Positions 26,410-35,300 of a DNA stretch of 64,000 nucleotides are shown here, piece after piece. The DNA lies in NCBI RefSeq assembly GCF_020567525.1, contig NZ_JAJCVI010000003.1, forward strand, positions 248,001 through 312,000, read 5' to 3'. The notes beneath the pieces were generated by a model that saw nothing but the letters and a program-made list of their open reading frames with translations, did no database searches and was not told the DNA's origin. A program made the translations under genes and the position numbers. Each line of letters opens with the position of its first letter. Position 1 is the first letter of the stretch. This DNA comes from Halorubellus salinus. Its GTDB lineage: Archaea; Halobacteriota; Halobacteria; Halobacteriales; Natrialbaceae.

Positions 26410-27147
26410 ATGGAACTGACTGGGAAGCTCGAGTTCGACCACGCGGACCGCGAGGCGATCTACGACTACGTGGAGTCCCACGGCACCGTCCGGTACGAGA
26501 AGCTCCGGAAGTCCGTCGGACTCGACGAACGAGCGTTCGGGCACCACATCGCCATCCTGAAGCGAAACGGCGTCCTGGAGGAGCCGGACCGCGACCACCT
26601 CGGCATCGCGTACGAATCCGGTGCCGAGGAGGAGTACGAGAGCGGCGAGGTGGCGTTCACCATCCGGCAGGCTCGCGAGGAGGACCTCACGGGACTGGTC
26701 GGCGCGATGCGCCGAACCGTCGAGGGCGGTGATTACGTCGAGGCGGAATCCGTCGCGCACATCCTCGAGGAGGAAGGCGTCCTCCTCCGACGCAACGAAC
26801 TGGAGACGCGGATGTTCTTCGTCGCGTGCGTCGACAACGAGGTCGTCGGCTGGGTACACATCGATCACCCGGAGGTCGAGAAGCTCAGTCACACCGCCGA
26901 ACTCACCGTCGGCGTCCTCGAGGAGTACCGCGAGCACGGCATCGGCTCTCACCTCCTGGAGCGCGGCGTCGAGTGGGCCGGGAGTCGCGGCTACGAACGC
27001 CTCTACAACTCCGTGCCGGCGACGAACGAGGCCGCGATCGAGTTCCTCGAAGGCCAGGGCTGGCAGACCGAAGCGGTCCGCGACGACCACTACAAGATAG
27101 CCGACGCGTACGTGGACGAGGTCATGATGGCGAGACACCTCGTCTGA
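26410..27147 (+). CDS. winged-helix domain fused to GNAT N-acetyltransferase
   Basis: A 245-aa protein. Residues 1-~65 form a winged helix (AIYDYVESHGTVRYEKLRKS then HHIAILKRNGVLEE). Residues ~78-245 are a GNAT domain: FTIRQAREEDLTGL, the acetyl-CoA loop VLEEYREHGIGSHLLERGVE (Arg/Gln-x-x-Gly-x-Gly/Ser type), and VPATNEAAIEFLEGQGW. ATTAAGTA lies about 28 nt upstream of the ATG. It may couple DNA binding to acetyl-CoA sensing or protein acetylation; the target is unknown. Confidence 0.88.
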   Translation: MELTGKLEFDHADREAIYDYVESHGTVRYEKLRKSVGLDERAFGHHIAILKRNGVLEEPDRDHLGIAYESGAEEEYESGEVAFTIRQAREEDLTGLVGAMRRTVEGGDYVEAESVAHILEEEGVLLRRNELETRMFFVACVDNEVVGWVHIDHPEVEKLSHTAELTVGVLEEYREHGIGSHLLERGVEWAGSRGYERLYNSVPATNEAAIEFLEGQGWQTEAVRDDHYKIADAYVDEVMMARHLV

Positions 27148-27227
27148 CGCGCTCGGGGAATCCACGGACGACCGTTCTCTTCCGGTATTCGCGCTCGAGC
27201 GACTGCACTGACTGGACGGCGGCGCTC

Positions 27228-27392
27228 TCAGGGGAGCTCGTCGGTCGCATCGGGGAGGGCGTCCGCGACGACGCCGTCCCGTCGAGCGAGGACGCGAGCG
27301 TGCGGCGCGCAGACGACGCGGTTCTCGGCCCACGGGACGTGGAGCTCGAACGCCGCAGGGCGCTCGCACTCTTCCTCGCTACACGTTGGCAC
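27228..27392 (-). CDS. small Cys/His zinc-finger-like protein
   Basis: A 54-aa protein from the GTG at 27392 (an in-frame GTG at 27458 would add 22 less typical residues). CSEEECERPAAFELHV followed by RVVCAPHARVL gives Cys-x4-Cys...Cys-x2-His, a pattern seen in many short uncharacterised haloarchaeal proteins. The origin-like repeat cluster lies directly upstream, so the repeats may cover its promoter. Start choice is uncertain. Confidence 0.55.
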   Translation of the reverse strand: MPTCSEEECERPAAFELHVPWAENRVVCAPHARVLARRDGVVADALPDATDELP

Positions 27393-27460
27393 GACCGTAT
27401 CGAGGACGTGCAGCGACAAGGAAGCTTCCCCGGTCCCGCACGTCCCCGTTCTCCGCACTC

Positions 27461-27702
27461 ACCCCCACCCCGTCCGCAGTTCCACACGCTGCCACACGTC
27501 CACGACGGGCACGCCCCGTCCCGGTTCGACCCCCACCGAGTCCGCTGTTCCACGCCAGGAGGCCACGGACACCGGTCGGTCCGCGGTTCGACGCCGCCAA
27601 CCGAACGCACCACCCCGCAACGTCCGGAGAAAACCCACAGGAGGCGGCCGGAAACGCCACGACTCGCGGCACGACGACACCACTCCGTCCGCCGTACTTC
27701 CC
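27461..27702 (-). repeat. cluster of origin-like repeats away from any orc gene
   Basis: Four good minus-strand copies and one poor copy occur in about 240 bp: 27461-27483 (AACTGCGGACGGGGTGGGGG), 27529-27553 (AACAGCGGACTCGGTGGGGG), 27570-27590 (GAACCGCGGACCGACCGGTG), 27607-27632 (CCGGACGTTGCGGGGTGG, poor) and 27678-27702 (ACGGCGGACGGAGTGGTG). All point the same way. No AT-rich block accompanies them. This ~365-bp gap between two genes otherwise holds nothing recognisable. Confidence 0.65.
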
Positions 27703-27823
27703 GTGACGTCGGACGCACGACGCCCGCGTCGACGAACGGATGAACGACGCCCGTGTCGGCGGACGGATGCGTGTCGTCCACGCCGGCGGTACACTCATCC
27801 CGCGACGGGACCACGATACGAGC

Positions 27824-28771
27824 ATGCAGCAGCGGTCCGGCATCGTCATCGCACTCGTCGTCCTCGTCGTTCTCGGTGGCTGTCTCTCCGCTGGCATCGA
27901 TGCGAACGACGCCAACGGCGGAGGGGTCGGGACCGCGACCGACTGGACGGTCGAGGTCGTCGAGGTCGTCGACGGCGACACCCTCAAGGTCGAGTTCCCG
28001 GACGGCCGCGTCGAGAACGTCCGGCTGCTCGGAGTCGACACCCCCGAGGTCCACACGGGCGTGTCGCCCGACGAGTTCGAGGGCATCCCCGAGACCGAAG
28101 ACGGCCGACAATGGCTCCGCGACTGGGGGCAGAAAGCCAGCGAGTGGATGATCCAGCGCGTCGCCGACGCCGAGGTCCGCATCGCGACCGACCCCGAAGC
28201 CGACCGCAGGGGCTCCTACGGCCGGCTCCTCGTCTACGTCTACGTCGACGGCGAGAACGTGAACGCCGAACTCCTGGAGCAAGGCTACGCCCGGATGTAC
28301 GACAGCGCGTTCGCGGAACGCGACCGGTTCGCGAGCCTCGAAGCGAGCGCGCGATCCCAGAACGCGGGCCTCTGGGGGTACACGGACGGCGCCGGTGGTG
28401 AGGGAGCAGTCGGCAACGCCGACGGTGGCGCCGTCGGCGACAGCGGCCTCGCGGTGGCGTCCGTGCACGCGGACGCGGACGGCCCGGACGGCGACAACCT
28501 CAACGACGAGTACGTGGTCCTCGAGAACCGCGGGAACAGCACCCTCGACCTCTCCGGATACGTCGTCCGCGACGACGCCAACCACGCGTACACCGTCCCG
28601 GACGGTATCGAACTACGGCCCGGGGAACGACTGACGGTGTTCACGGGGAGCGGCGACGCGACCGACGACTCGCTGTACTGGGGCGCCAGCAGTCCGATCT
28701 GGAACAACGACGGCGACGTCGTCTACGTCGAGACCGCGAACGGCACCACCGTCGTCGAGTACGAGTACTGA
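27824..28771 (+). CDS. secreted thermonuclease-like lipoprotein with lamin-tail domain
   Basis: A 315-aa exported protein. The hydrophobic N-terminus ends VVLGGC, a lipobox. Residues ~42-190 are a staphylococcal-nuclease fold with VVDGDTLKVEF, VRLLGVDTPEV and GSYGRLLVYVYVDG, carrying the catalytic Arg/Glu/Asp set. After a Gly-rich linker, residues ~205-315 form a lamin-tail domain (LNDEYVVLENRGNSTLDLSGYVV), common on extracellular nucleases. A role in using external DNA as a phosphate or nucleotide source is plausible, with PiT nearby, but this is inference. Confidence 0.9.
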   Translation: MQQRSGIVIALVVLVVLGGCLSAGIDANDANGGGVGTATDWTVEVVEVVDGDTLKVEFPDGRVENVRLLGVDTPEVHTGVSPDEFEGIPETEDGRQWLRDWGQKASEWMIQRVADAEVRIATDPEADRRGSYGRLLVYVYVDGENVNAELLEQGYARMYDSAFAERDRFASLEASARSQNAGLWGYTDGAGGEGAVGNADGGAVGDSGLAVASVHADADGPDGDNLNDEYVVLENRGNSTLDLSGYVVRDDANHAYTVPDGIELRPGERLTVFTGSGDATDDSLYWGASSPIWNNDGDVVYVETANGTTVVEYEY

Positions 28772-28789
28772 CCCGAGTGCGAGACCGCG

Positions 28790-29944
28790 TCAGCCCGGCG
28801 GTGCGACGTCCACGCCAGGGTCGTACTTCGTGTCCCGGCGGAACGCGACGACGTGGTACGCTTCGTCGAGCGTCGGCGGCGTCCCGACCGCCGAGCGCTG
28901 CCCGTATCCGATGCCGGCGTCGTTGAACTTCCCCGAGTCGGTCTGGGCGTGGATGTAGAGCACGTCGCCGGCCGATACTTCGCGGTCGGTGCGCGCGACG
29001 TACTTCCGCTGGCGCTCGGGGAGCTGGAACACCGAGATTCGCGAGCCCGGCGCCATCGACCCCGATTCGAGCGTCAATCGCACGTACTTGCGGTCGTCGG
29101 TCAGCCGCGCGGAGAACTGCGGTCGTCGCTCCCGGGCGGTGTCCACCCACGACGGCGCGTCGAGCGACACCGCTCCGACGTCCGAGAGCACGAACCGGAA
29201 TCGCTTCCGCCGGACGTTCCCGCGCTGGTCCGAGGACACGTACACGGTCTGCAGGCGCCTGATGACGCCGTTCTCGTCCACGTGGAGTTGCGCGCCCTCG
29301 ACGCTCTTCAACTCGCCCTCGCTGTGCCCCGGCGACCGCACCGTCTCGGCGACCGAATCGGCCGTCACCTCCCAGACCGCCGGCCGGTCGTCGTTCACGC
29401 GTTCGGGCGCGCTCCACGCCAGCCCTCGGAGGAGCGGCTGGAACTCCTCGCTCCAGAATATCTCCTGGAACGTCGGCCGCCTGCTCAGGCCGAACGTGTA
29501 GCCGCCATCGACCTCCTCGCGCCACAGCATGTCGCCGTCCGCGGGATGGTACGCGTCGACGGGACCACCGTCCTTCCGGTTCCAGTGCCCGAGCGCCGCG
29601 CCGTCCGATGCCTCGTACTCCCGATGCCAGTTCTGCGTCCCGCTCTCGACGTCGACCTTCGTGTACTCCGCGCGATAGGACAGTTCCGAGACGGCGGTCT
29701 GGCACGTCGAGTACAGGTACGATTCGACGCCGTCGTCGCTCAACCCGAACGGGTACGTCGGGTCCCCGCGCTCGGTCGTCGTCTCCGGGTCGGCCTCGGT
29801 CGCCGTCGCGGTCGCCGTCTCCACCGCGTCCTCGGCCGTGCCGGCGGTGCCTGTCCTCGCCGTGGTTCCATCGCCCCCTTCCAGCCGCAGGCAACCCGCG
29901 GTCCCCCCGACCGCGAGCACCCCGAGCAACGCACGTCGTCTCAT
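28790..29944 (-). CDS. uncharacterised haloarchaeal lipoprotein
   Basis: A 384-aa exported protein. MRRRALLGVLAVGGTAGC is a short signal with a lipobox and N-terminal Arg run; a Thr-rich tether follows. The middle is a beta-rich region (YTKVDVESGTQNWHREYEAS; LKSVEGAQLHVDENGVIRRL) of the kind seen in haloarchaeal lipoproteins with a LolA-like look. The last ~110 residues (RPQFSARLTDDRKYVRLTLE onward) look like a separate beta sandwich. I cannot assign a function. It is divergent from the SMR exporter and shares its TATA-rich intergenic region. Confidence 0.75.
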   Translation of the reverse strand: MRRRALLGVLAVGGTAGCLRLEGGDGTTARTGTAGTAEDAVETATATATEADPETTTERGDPTYPFGLSDDGVESYLYSTCQTAVSELSYRAEYTKVDVESGTQNWHREYEASDGAALGHWNRKDGGPVDAYHPADGDMLWREEVDGGYTFGLSRRPTFQEIFWSEEFQPLLRGLAWSAPERVNDDRPAVWEVTADSVAETVRSPGHSEGELKSVEGAQLHVDENGVIRRLQTVYVSSDQRGNVRRKRFRFVLSDVGAVSLDAPSWVDTARERRPQFSARLTDDRKYVRLTLESGSMAPGSRISVFQLPERQRKYVARTDREVSAGDVLYIHAQTDSGKFNDAGIGYGQRSAVGTPPTLDEAYHVVAFRRDTKYDPGVDVAPPG

Positions 29945-30055
29945 TCGACCGGAACGAACGACGCGAACGGTATAACCGTAACGGGCGACGCAGAGCGATC
30001 TCGGCCCGGGCAGCGACGTCGCAGGACTGAAGCCGTCGGTCGCGAACCCACTAGC

Positions 30056-30379
30056 GTGTCCTGGACGTTCCTCGTCGTCGCCGGTCTGTTCGAGATCGCG
30101 TGGGCAATCGGCCTCCAGTACTCCGACGGCCTCACGAAACCCGTCCCGACCGCGGCGACAGCGGTCGCGCTCGTCGTCAGCATGGTCCTCCTCGCTCGCG
30201 CAGTCCAGAACCTCCCCATCGGGACCGCGTACGCCGTCTGGACCGGCATCGGCGCCGTCGGCACCGCGACGCTCGGCGTCGTCCTCTTCGACGAACCCGC
30301 CTCGCTCGCCAGAGTGGGCTTCATCGCACTCATCGTCTGCGGCATCGTCGGGCTGCACAGCGTCAGCGGCGGCGCGTGA
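30056..30379 (+). CDS. sugE: SMR-family exporter, SugE/Gdx-like
   Basis: A 107-aa protein with four membrane helices. It begins (GTG) SWTFLVVAGLFEIAWAIGLQ with the essential membrane Glu at position 13 and the Trp-Ala-x-Gly of the SugE/Gdx branch. Later helices are PTAATAVALVVSMVLLARAV and GTAYAVWTGIGAVGTATLG. Members export guanidinium or quaternary ammonium compounds in exchange for protons, usually as antiparallel dimers. Only one copy is present, fitting a homodimer. Confidence 0.88.
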   Translation: MSWTFLVVAGLFEIAWAIGLQYSDGLTKPVPTAATAVALVVSMVLLARAVQNLPIGTAYAVWTGIGAVGTATLGVVLFDEPASLARVGFIALIVCGIVGLHSVSGGA

Positions 30380-30403
30380 CGCTCGCCGGGGTGCCAGACC
30401 CAC

Positions 30404-30523
30404 TCACCACTCGAGCGGGACGGTGAACGACTCGAGAGAGACCTCCCCTGGGGACTCGGTCACGGTCGCCGAACCGGACGGCGTGCGTTCCCTCGACGCC
30501 GTCGTGGTGGCCGCCACGAGCAC
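30404..30523 (-). CDS. possible small protein after cheD
   Basis: Downstream of the cheD stop the same frame stays open for 56 codons and ends at 30404. From GTG at 30523 it would encode 39 aa ending ESPGEVSLESFTVPLEW, more protein-like in composition than its surroundings. It could be a small che-cluster gene or a remnant of a longer CheD tail. No homologue is recognised. Confidence 0.25.
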   Translation of the reverse strand: MLVAATTTASRERTPSGSATVTESPGEVSLESFTVPLEW

Positions 30524-30574
30524 GAGGCCGGTCCGGCGGCGCCCGGTCGTCGCCTCGACCGAGTCTGAGCCCGG

Positions 30575-31084
30575 TCAGCGGTCGCGCCTGGTGCCGTCGG
30601 CGCGCGTCACGGACACGGCTCCGGTAGCGCTGTCGACTCGGACGACGCGACCTTGGTCGCCACCGACGTCCTCGGCGGCGACGCCAACGCCGAGGTTGTC
30701 GAGCTGGGAGCGCGCGGCGGCGACGTTCGCCTCCCCGACGTCGGTGCCGAGGTCGTCGAACTCGACGATGGTGGCGCCACCGACGACGACCGCTTCCAGG
30801 TGCTGGTAGCGCGCACCCTGGTCGACGACCGCCTCGACGAGCTCGGTCGCGGCGGTGTCGGCGTACTTCGCACCGATGCTGTCCGCGCCGGCGTCGGCTT
30901 CCGGGAGGACTGCGACGGCCATCCCGGCGACGCCGGCGTCCGCGTCCCGAACGACGATACCGACGCACGACCCGAGGCCGTACGCGAGCAGGGTCTGGCC
31001 GCGGCTGGCGGTGACGTACTCCGAGAACCCGACCTGGACGACGTCCTCCACGACGGAGACGTCGTCGTTGTCGAACGTCTTCAT
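30575..31084 (-). CDS. cheD: chemoreceptor glutamine deamidase CheD
   Basis: A 169-aa CheD that deamidates receptor glutamines and interacts with CheC. The catalytic Cys lies in YGLGSCVGIVV, and the catalytic His is in the conserved region after IGAKYADTA (RYQHLEAVVVGGA). Length is normal. Its ATG overlaps the cheC stop by 4 bp (ATGA), so the two proteins are produced together, as expected for partners. Confidence 0.93.
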   Translation of the reverse strand: MKTFDNDDVSVVEDVVQVGFSEYVTASRGQTLLAYGLGSCVGIVVRDADAGVAGMAVAVLPEADAGADSIGAKYADTAATELVEAVVDQGARYQHLEAVVVGGATIVEFDDLGTDVGEANVAAARSQLDNLGVGVAAEDVGGDQGRVVRVDSATGAVSVTRADGTRRDR

Positions 31085-32394
31085 CGGTCGACCTCCTCGG
31101 GGTCGGTGACGGCTTCCGGGTCCGGGTCGACGTCGTGGTAGTCGTAGGTCGCAGTCGTCGGCGCCTCGAAGACCCGGCCCGGGTCGAGGGATTCCAGCGC
31201 CTCGTACAGCGACCGTTCGGTCGGGACGACGTAGACGGAGACGTCGAACGCGTCCGCGACGGCCTCGATGCGGGTGTCGTAGACGAACGCGAACTCCTGC
31301 TCGCGGCTGAGCGACGTCACGAGCGGGTCGACGACCGCCGCGCCGAGGTCCTCGACGTAGTGCGGAGTCGTGTGGTCGATGGTGGTGCCGAGGACGTTCG
31401 CCCAGCCGTCGAGGAACCCGCTCGCCATGACGTTGCTGAACTCGGAGATGGCGTCCCGCCCCATGTCGGAGATGCCGTCGGGGTCGGCGTCCGGGAGCGT
31501 CGCCTCGACGAGTCGACGGGCGGCCGCGGCGTCGTAGACGAACACGAGGTAGCCGCTGGGCGTGCCGTCGAACTTGAACGCGACGCTGATCAGTCGTTCG
31601 TTCGGGACCTCCTCGGGGATGGTGTCGAGCGACCGGAAGTTGACGCGACGGATGCGGACGTCCATCTCGATGCCGGTCATCGTCGTCAGGTTCTGGGCGA
31701 CCTCGTCGGCGCCGCGCTCGGCCATGTGATTGAACCCGATGAGTTTCCGGAGCGGCAGACCGTCTGCGGTTCGCTCCCCGAACAACTGTTCGGTGGCGGT
31801 GCCCGACGGGAAGAAGTAGTGGTCGAACGCGATGTCGTCGTCGAGGGTCTCGATGCGGTTCTGGAACAGGAGCGCGAGTTCGTCGTCACGAGGAACGGTG
31901 CGGACGGCGTCGACGAACGGTTCGGCGGTACTTCCCGAGACGTACTCGGGTGTCTGCAGGTCGATGGGGATGTCGAGCACTTCCGCCCAGCCATCGACGA
32001 ATCCACTCGTCATCACCTGGCTCACCTCCAGGAGCGCGCTCTCGGCGATGTCGTCGACGCCCTCGACGGGCACGCCTTCGAGGAGTTCGTTCACGAGCAG
32101 TTGCGCGCTCTCGGCGTCGTACACGAGCAGCGAGTCGCCCTCGAAGCCGCCGGTGAGCCCGACGACGATACCCGCCTGCTGACCGCCCTCCGCGAGCGTC
32201 GCTCGGAGGTCTCGGCCGCGCATGAAGTTCAGTCGCGTGACGCCGACGCGCGTGGCGATGCCGGTCATGCGCGTGAGGCGGTCGGCGGAGACGCCGGCGC
32301 CTTCCCGCGCCATCTCGTAGAACGTTCCGAGCGTCTCGATGTCGATCTCGACGTCCATGTCGAGCGTGCCGTGGTCGTACGTGGGGTCGGTCAT
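31081..32394 (-). CDS. cheC: double-domain CheC-family phosphatase
   Basis: A 437-aa protein with two CheC-type halves. CheC active sites follow (D/S)-x3-E-x2-N-x22-P. The C-terminal half fits fully (DAISEFSN, then Pro 22 residues later). The N-terminal half has SALLEVSQ, where the key Asn is Gln, with the Pro at the right spacing. One half is therefore probably active and the other a degenerate or regulatory domain. CheC removes phosphate from CheY-P in archaea and Gram-positive bacteria. It overlaps cheA and cheD by 4 bp each. Confidence 0.9.
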   Translation of the reverse strand: MTDPTYDHGTLDMDVEIDIETLGTFYEMAREGAGVSADRLTRMTGIATRVGVTRLNFMRGRDLRATLAEGGQQAGIVVGLTGGFEGDSLLVYDAESAQLLVNELLEGVPVEGVDDIAESALLEVSQVMTSGFVDGWAEVLDIPIDLQTPEYVSGSTAEPFVDAVRTVPRDDELALLFQNRIETLDDDIAFDHYFFPSGTATEQLFGERTADGLPLRKLIGFNHMAERGADEVAQNLTTMTGIEMDVRIRRVNFRSLDTIPEEVPNERLISVAFKFDGTPSGYLVFVYDAAAARRLVEATLPDADPDGISDMGRDAISEFSNVMASGFLDGWANVLGTTIDHTTPHYVEDLGAAVVDPLVTSLSREQEFAFVYDTRIEAVADAFDVSVYVVPTERSLYEALESLDPGRVFEAPTTATYDYHDVDPDPEAVTDPEEVDR

Positions 32395-35300
32395 CGGTTA
32401 CCTCCGAGTGCGGCGGGTTCGAGGACGACGACGGGCGTCCCGTCGCCGGCGAGCGCGGCGCCGCGAGCCCGCTCGTGGTCGCGGAGGACGCCGTCGAACG
32501 ACTGGACGACGACGGACTCCCAGTCACGGACGTCCTGGCACCGGAGCGCTCGCGGGTTCGGGCCGTCGGTCAGCACGACGACGTCGGTGTAGGCGGGCGT
32601 GGACGCCGCTGCCGGGTCGACGTCGAGTTCGTCCGCCAGGTCGACGATCGGGACGCGTTCCTGGGTGTCTTCGCCCGTGAGCAGGCGGTACGTCTCGCCG
32701 TCGACGCGCTCGGGTGCGAACTCCTCGACGCGACGGATCTCGGTCGCCGGCAGCCCGAAGCGTCGCGGGCCGACGGAGACCGTGAGTACCTCCGAGAGGG
32801 CGACGGACACCGGGAGCGTCAGTTCGACGGTCGTCCCGACGTCCGGTTCGCTGGTGACGTCGAGGGTGCCCTCGAGGCGCGTTGCGACGTCCGAGACGAC
32901 GTCCAGGCCGACGCCGCGGCCGCTGACCTCCGTTACCTCCGTGGTCGTCGAGAGCCCGGCGTCGAACATGAGTGCCAGTGCGTCGTCCCGGTCGAGCGCG
33001 GCCGCCTCCGCCTCGGTGTACAGACCGGCTTCGACTGCGGCCGCACGCAGGTCGTCGGGGGCGACGCCACGACCGTCGTCCTCGACGGCGACGGTGACGG
33101 TGTCGCCGTCGCGCTCGGCGCGCACGAGTACCGTCCCCTCGGACTCTTTGCCCTTCTCGACGCGTTCGTCCGGCGGTTCGATGCCGTGATCGACGGCGTT
33201 CCGGACGAGGTGGACGAGCGGGTCCGCGAGCTCGTCGACGACCTGTCGGTCGACCTCGACGTCGCCGTTCTCGGTCAGGAACGTCACCTCCTTGTCCTGG
33301 CTGCGGGCGACGCGCCGGCTCGTCCGGGAGAGCCCGGAGAACGCGTCGTCGAGCGGAACGAGCCGCACGTTCGAGACCTGGTCCTCGATGCGCGCGCTCA
33401 CGTCGCGGAGCGACGCCAGCGCGTCGGCGGCGTCCGGCGGGAGCTCCGGGAGCGCGCCGGCGAGGCGCTGGGTGTCGACGACGAGTTCCTCGGTCAGCTC
33501 GAGGAGTTCGTCGGCCTCGTCGACGTCGAGCGTGACCTCTCGGACCGCGTCCAGCGACGACGTGCCGCTGTCGGGCGCTGGCGTCGCGCGGTCGAGGAGG
33601 TCCGGGTCGATGGTGGTGGCGGCGTCGGCGTCGACCCGCACCTGGTCGACGTCCACGCCGAGGGCGTCGTCGGTGAACGCCTCGTCGAACGCGGAGACGA
33701 ACGCGCCCGTCGAACTGTCGGTCTCGAACCCGACGCGGTCGTAGAACTCCGCGGTCGCGAACTCCACCTCCTCGACGTCATCGAACTCGGTCTCCGCCAG
33801 GATGGCTTCGACGTCCGGCACGTCCGACGGCGTCACGTCCGGCTCCTCGACGGTCGCGGCCGCGTCGAACGCCGCCCCCAACTCGTCGTCGAGTCCGAGG
33901 TCGGCGGCGTCGCTCTCCGGGTTCGAGCCCCCGAAGCGCTCGCCTCGCGTCGGTGTCGCCTCTCGGTCGTCGGTCGCGTTCGTGGCTGTCGCGTCGTCGG
34001 CTGCCGCAGCGGTCTCGTCGAGTCGCTCGATGCGCTCGACGATCTCGCCGACGGCGGGGCTCGACGGCGACGCCGTACCGTCGTCGTCGGCGACGTCGTC
34101 CGTGGCCGCGTCTGCCTCCGCGCCCGCCGCCACGCTGGAGTCGGCGGTCGCGGCCTCGGAGCCCGCGGCCGCCATCGCGTCGGCGTCGACCACCTCGTCC
34201 GCCCGTTCCGACTGGCCAGCGTCGGACTCCCCGACGCGCTCGAGCGGCGCCTCCTCGTCCGACGCCGAGGACTCGCTTTCCGTCGGGCCGAACTCGAAAG
34301 CAGTCCCCTCGTCCACCAGGCGCTCGTCGTCCAGCACGACGTCGTCGGTCGTCATCTCTTCCGCGTCCGTAGTCGCCGCGTCGTCGACGTCGGTGGTCGG
34401 CGCGTCGTCGACGTCGGTGGTCGGCGCGTCGTTGAACGAGAACACGTCGGCCGCGTTCGACGCATCGGCTTCGACGACGTCGTCGGCCAGGTCGCCGTCG
34501 GCGTCCACCGGGTCGGTGCCGGACGTCCCCCGACGCTCCCCGCCCGGCTCGGCGTCCGCCGCTCCGCCCGCACGACCGCTATCGCGGCCGGTGGCTCGCC
34601 GCTCACCGCCTGGTTCGTCCTCCGCGAGGTCGACGAGCTCGCCGATGGAGAGGTCGTCGTCGTCGTCGAACTCGCCGAACGTGACGTCCTCGAGTTCCGA
34701 CTGCAGGTCGTCGGGGGCGGCCCGCGTCGTGTCCGAGAGCACCTCCGCGTACGAGTCCTCGCCGGGGACGACGTCCGAGTTCCGGCGCGTCGAGGACGTC
34801 ACCCCACCCGCATCGGCGCCGGTCTCGACCGACTCGACGGCCGCGTCGTCGGTGTCGAAGAGCCCGACACCCTCGACGTCGTCGAAATCGTCGGTGTCGA
34901 CGCCCGCCTCGAGGGACTCCAGGTCGTCGAACACCGCCGCGTTCTCCAGGGCCTCCTCGGCACTGATATCCTCGCCGTCGTCCACCGACGGCAGCTCGAT
35001 GCTGTCGACGTCGACGGTCCCGTCGGCACCGTCGGTCGCCTCGGTGCTCGCGTCCGGAACGAACTCCTCGACCGACGCCACCACCTCGCTCGCGTCCGTC
35101 TCCACGGCGCCCGTCGACTGGATCTCCATCAACTGGCGCTCGAGCACGTCCAACGCCTCCAGTGCCGTGTCGACGTGCACGTCGGCGAACGCGTCCGGCG
35201 TCCGGCGAACCTCGTCGAGGAGGTCCTCGAGCGCGTGCGCCGTCGTCGCCGGCGCTTCGAACCCCGCCGCCGCACAGTTCCCCTTCAGCGTGTGCGCGAC

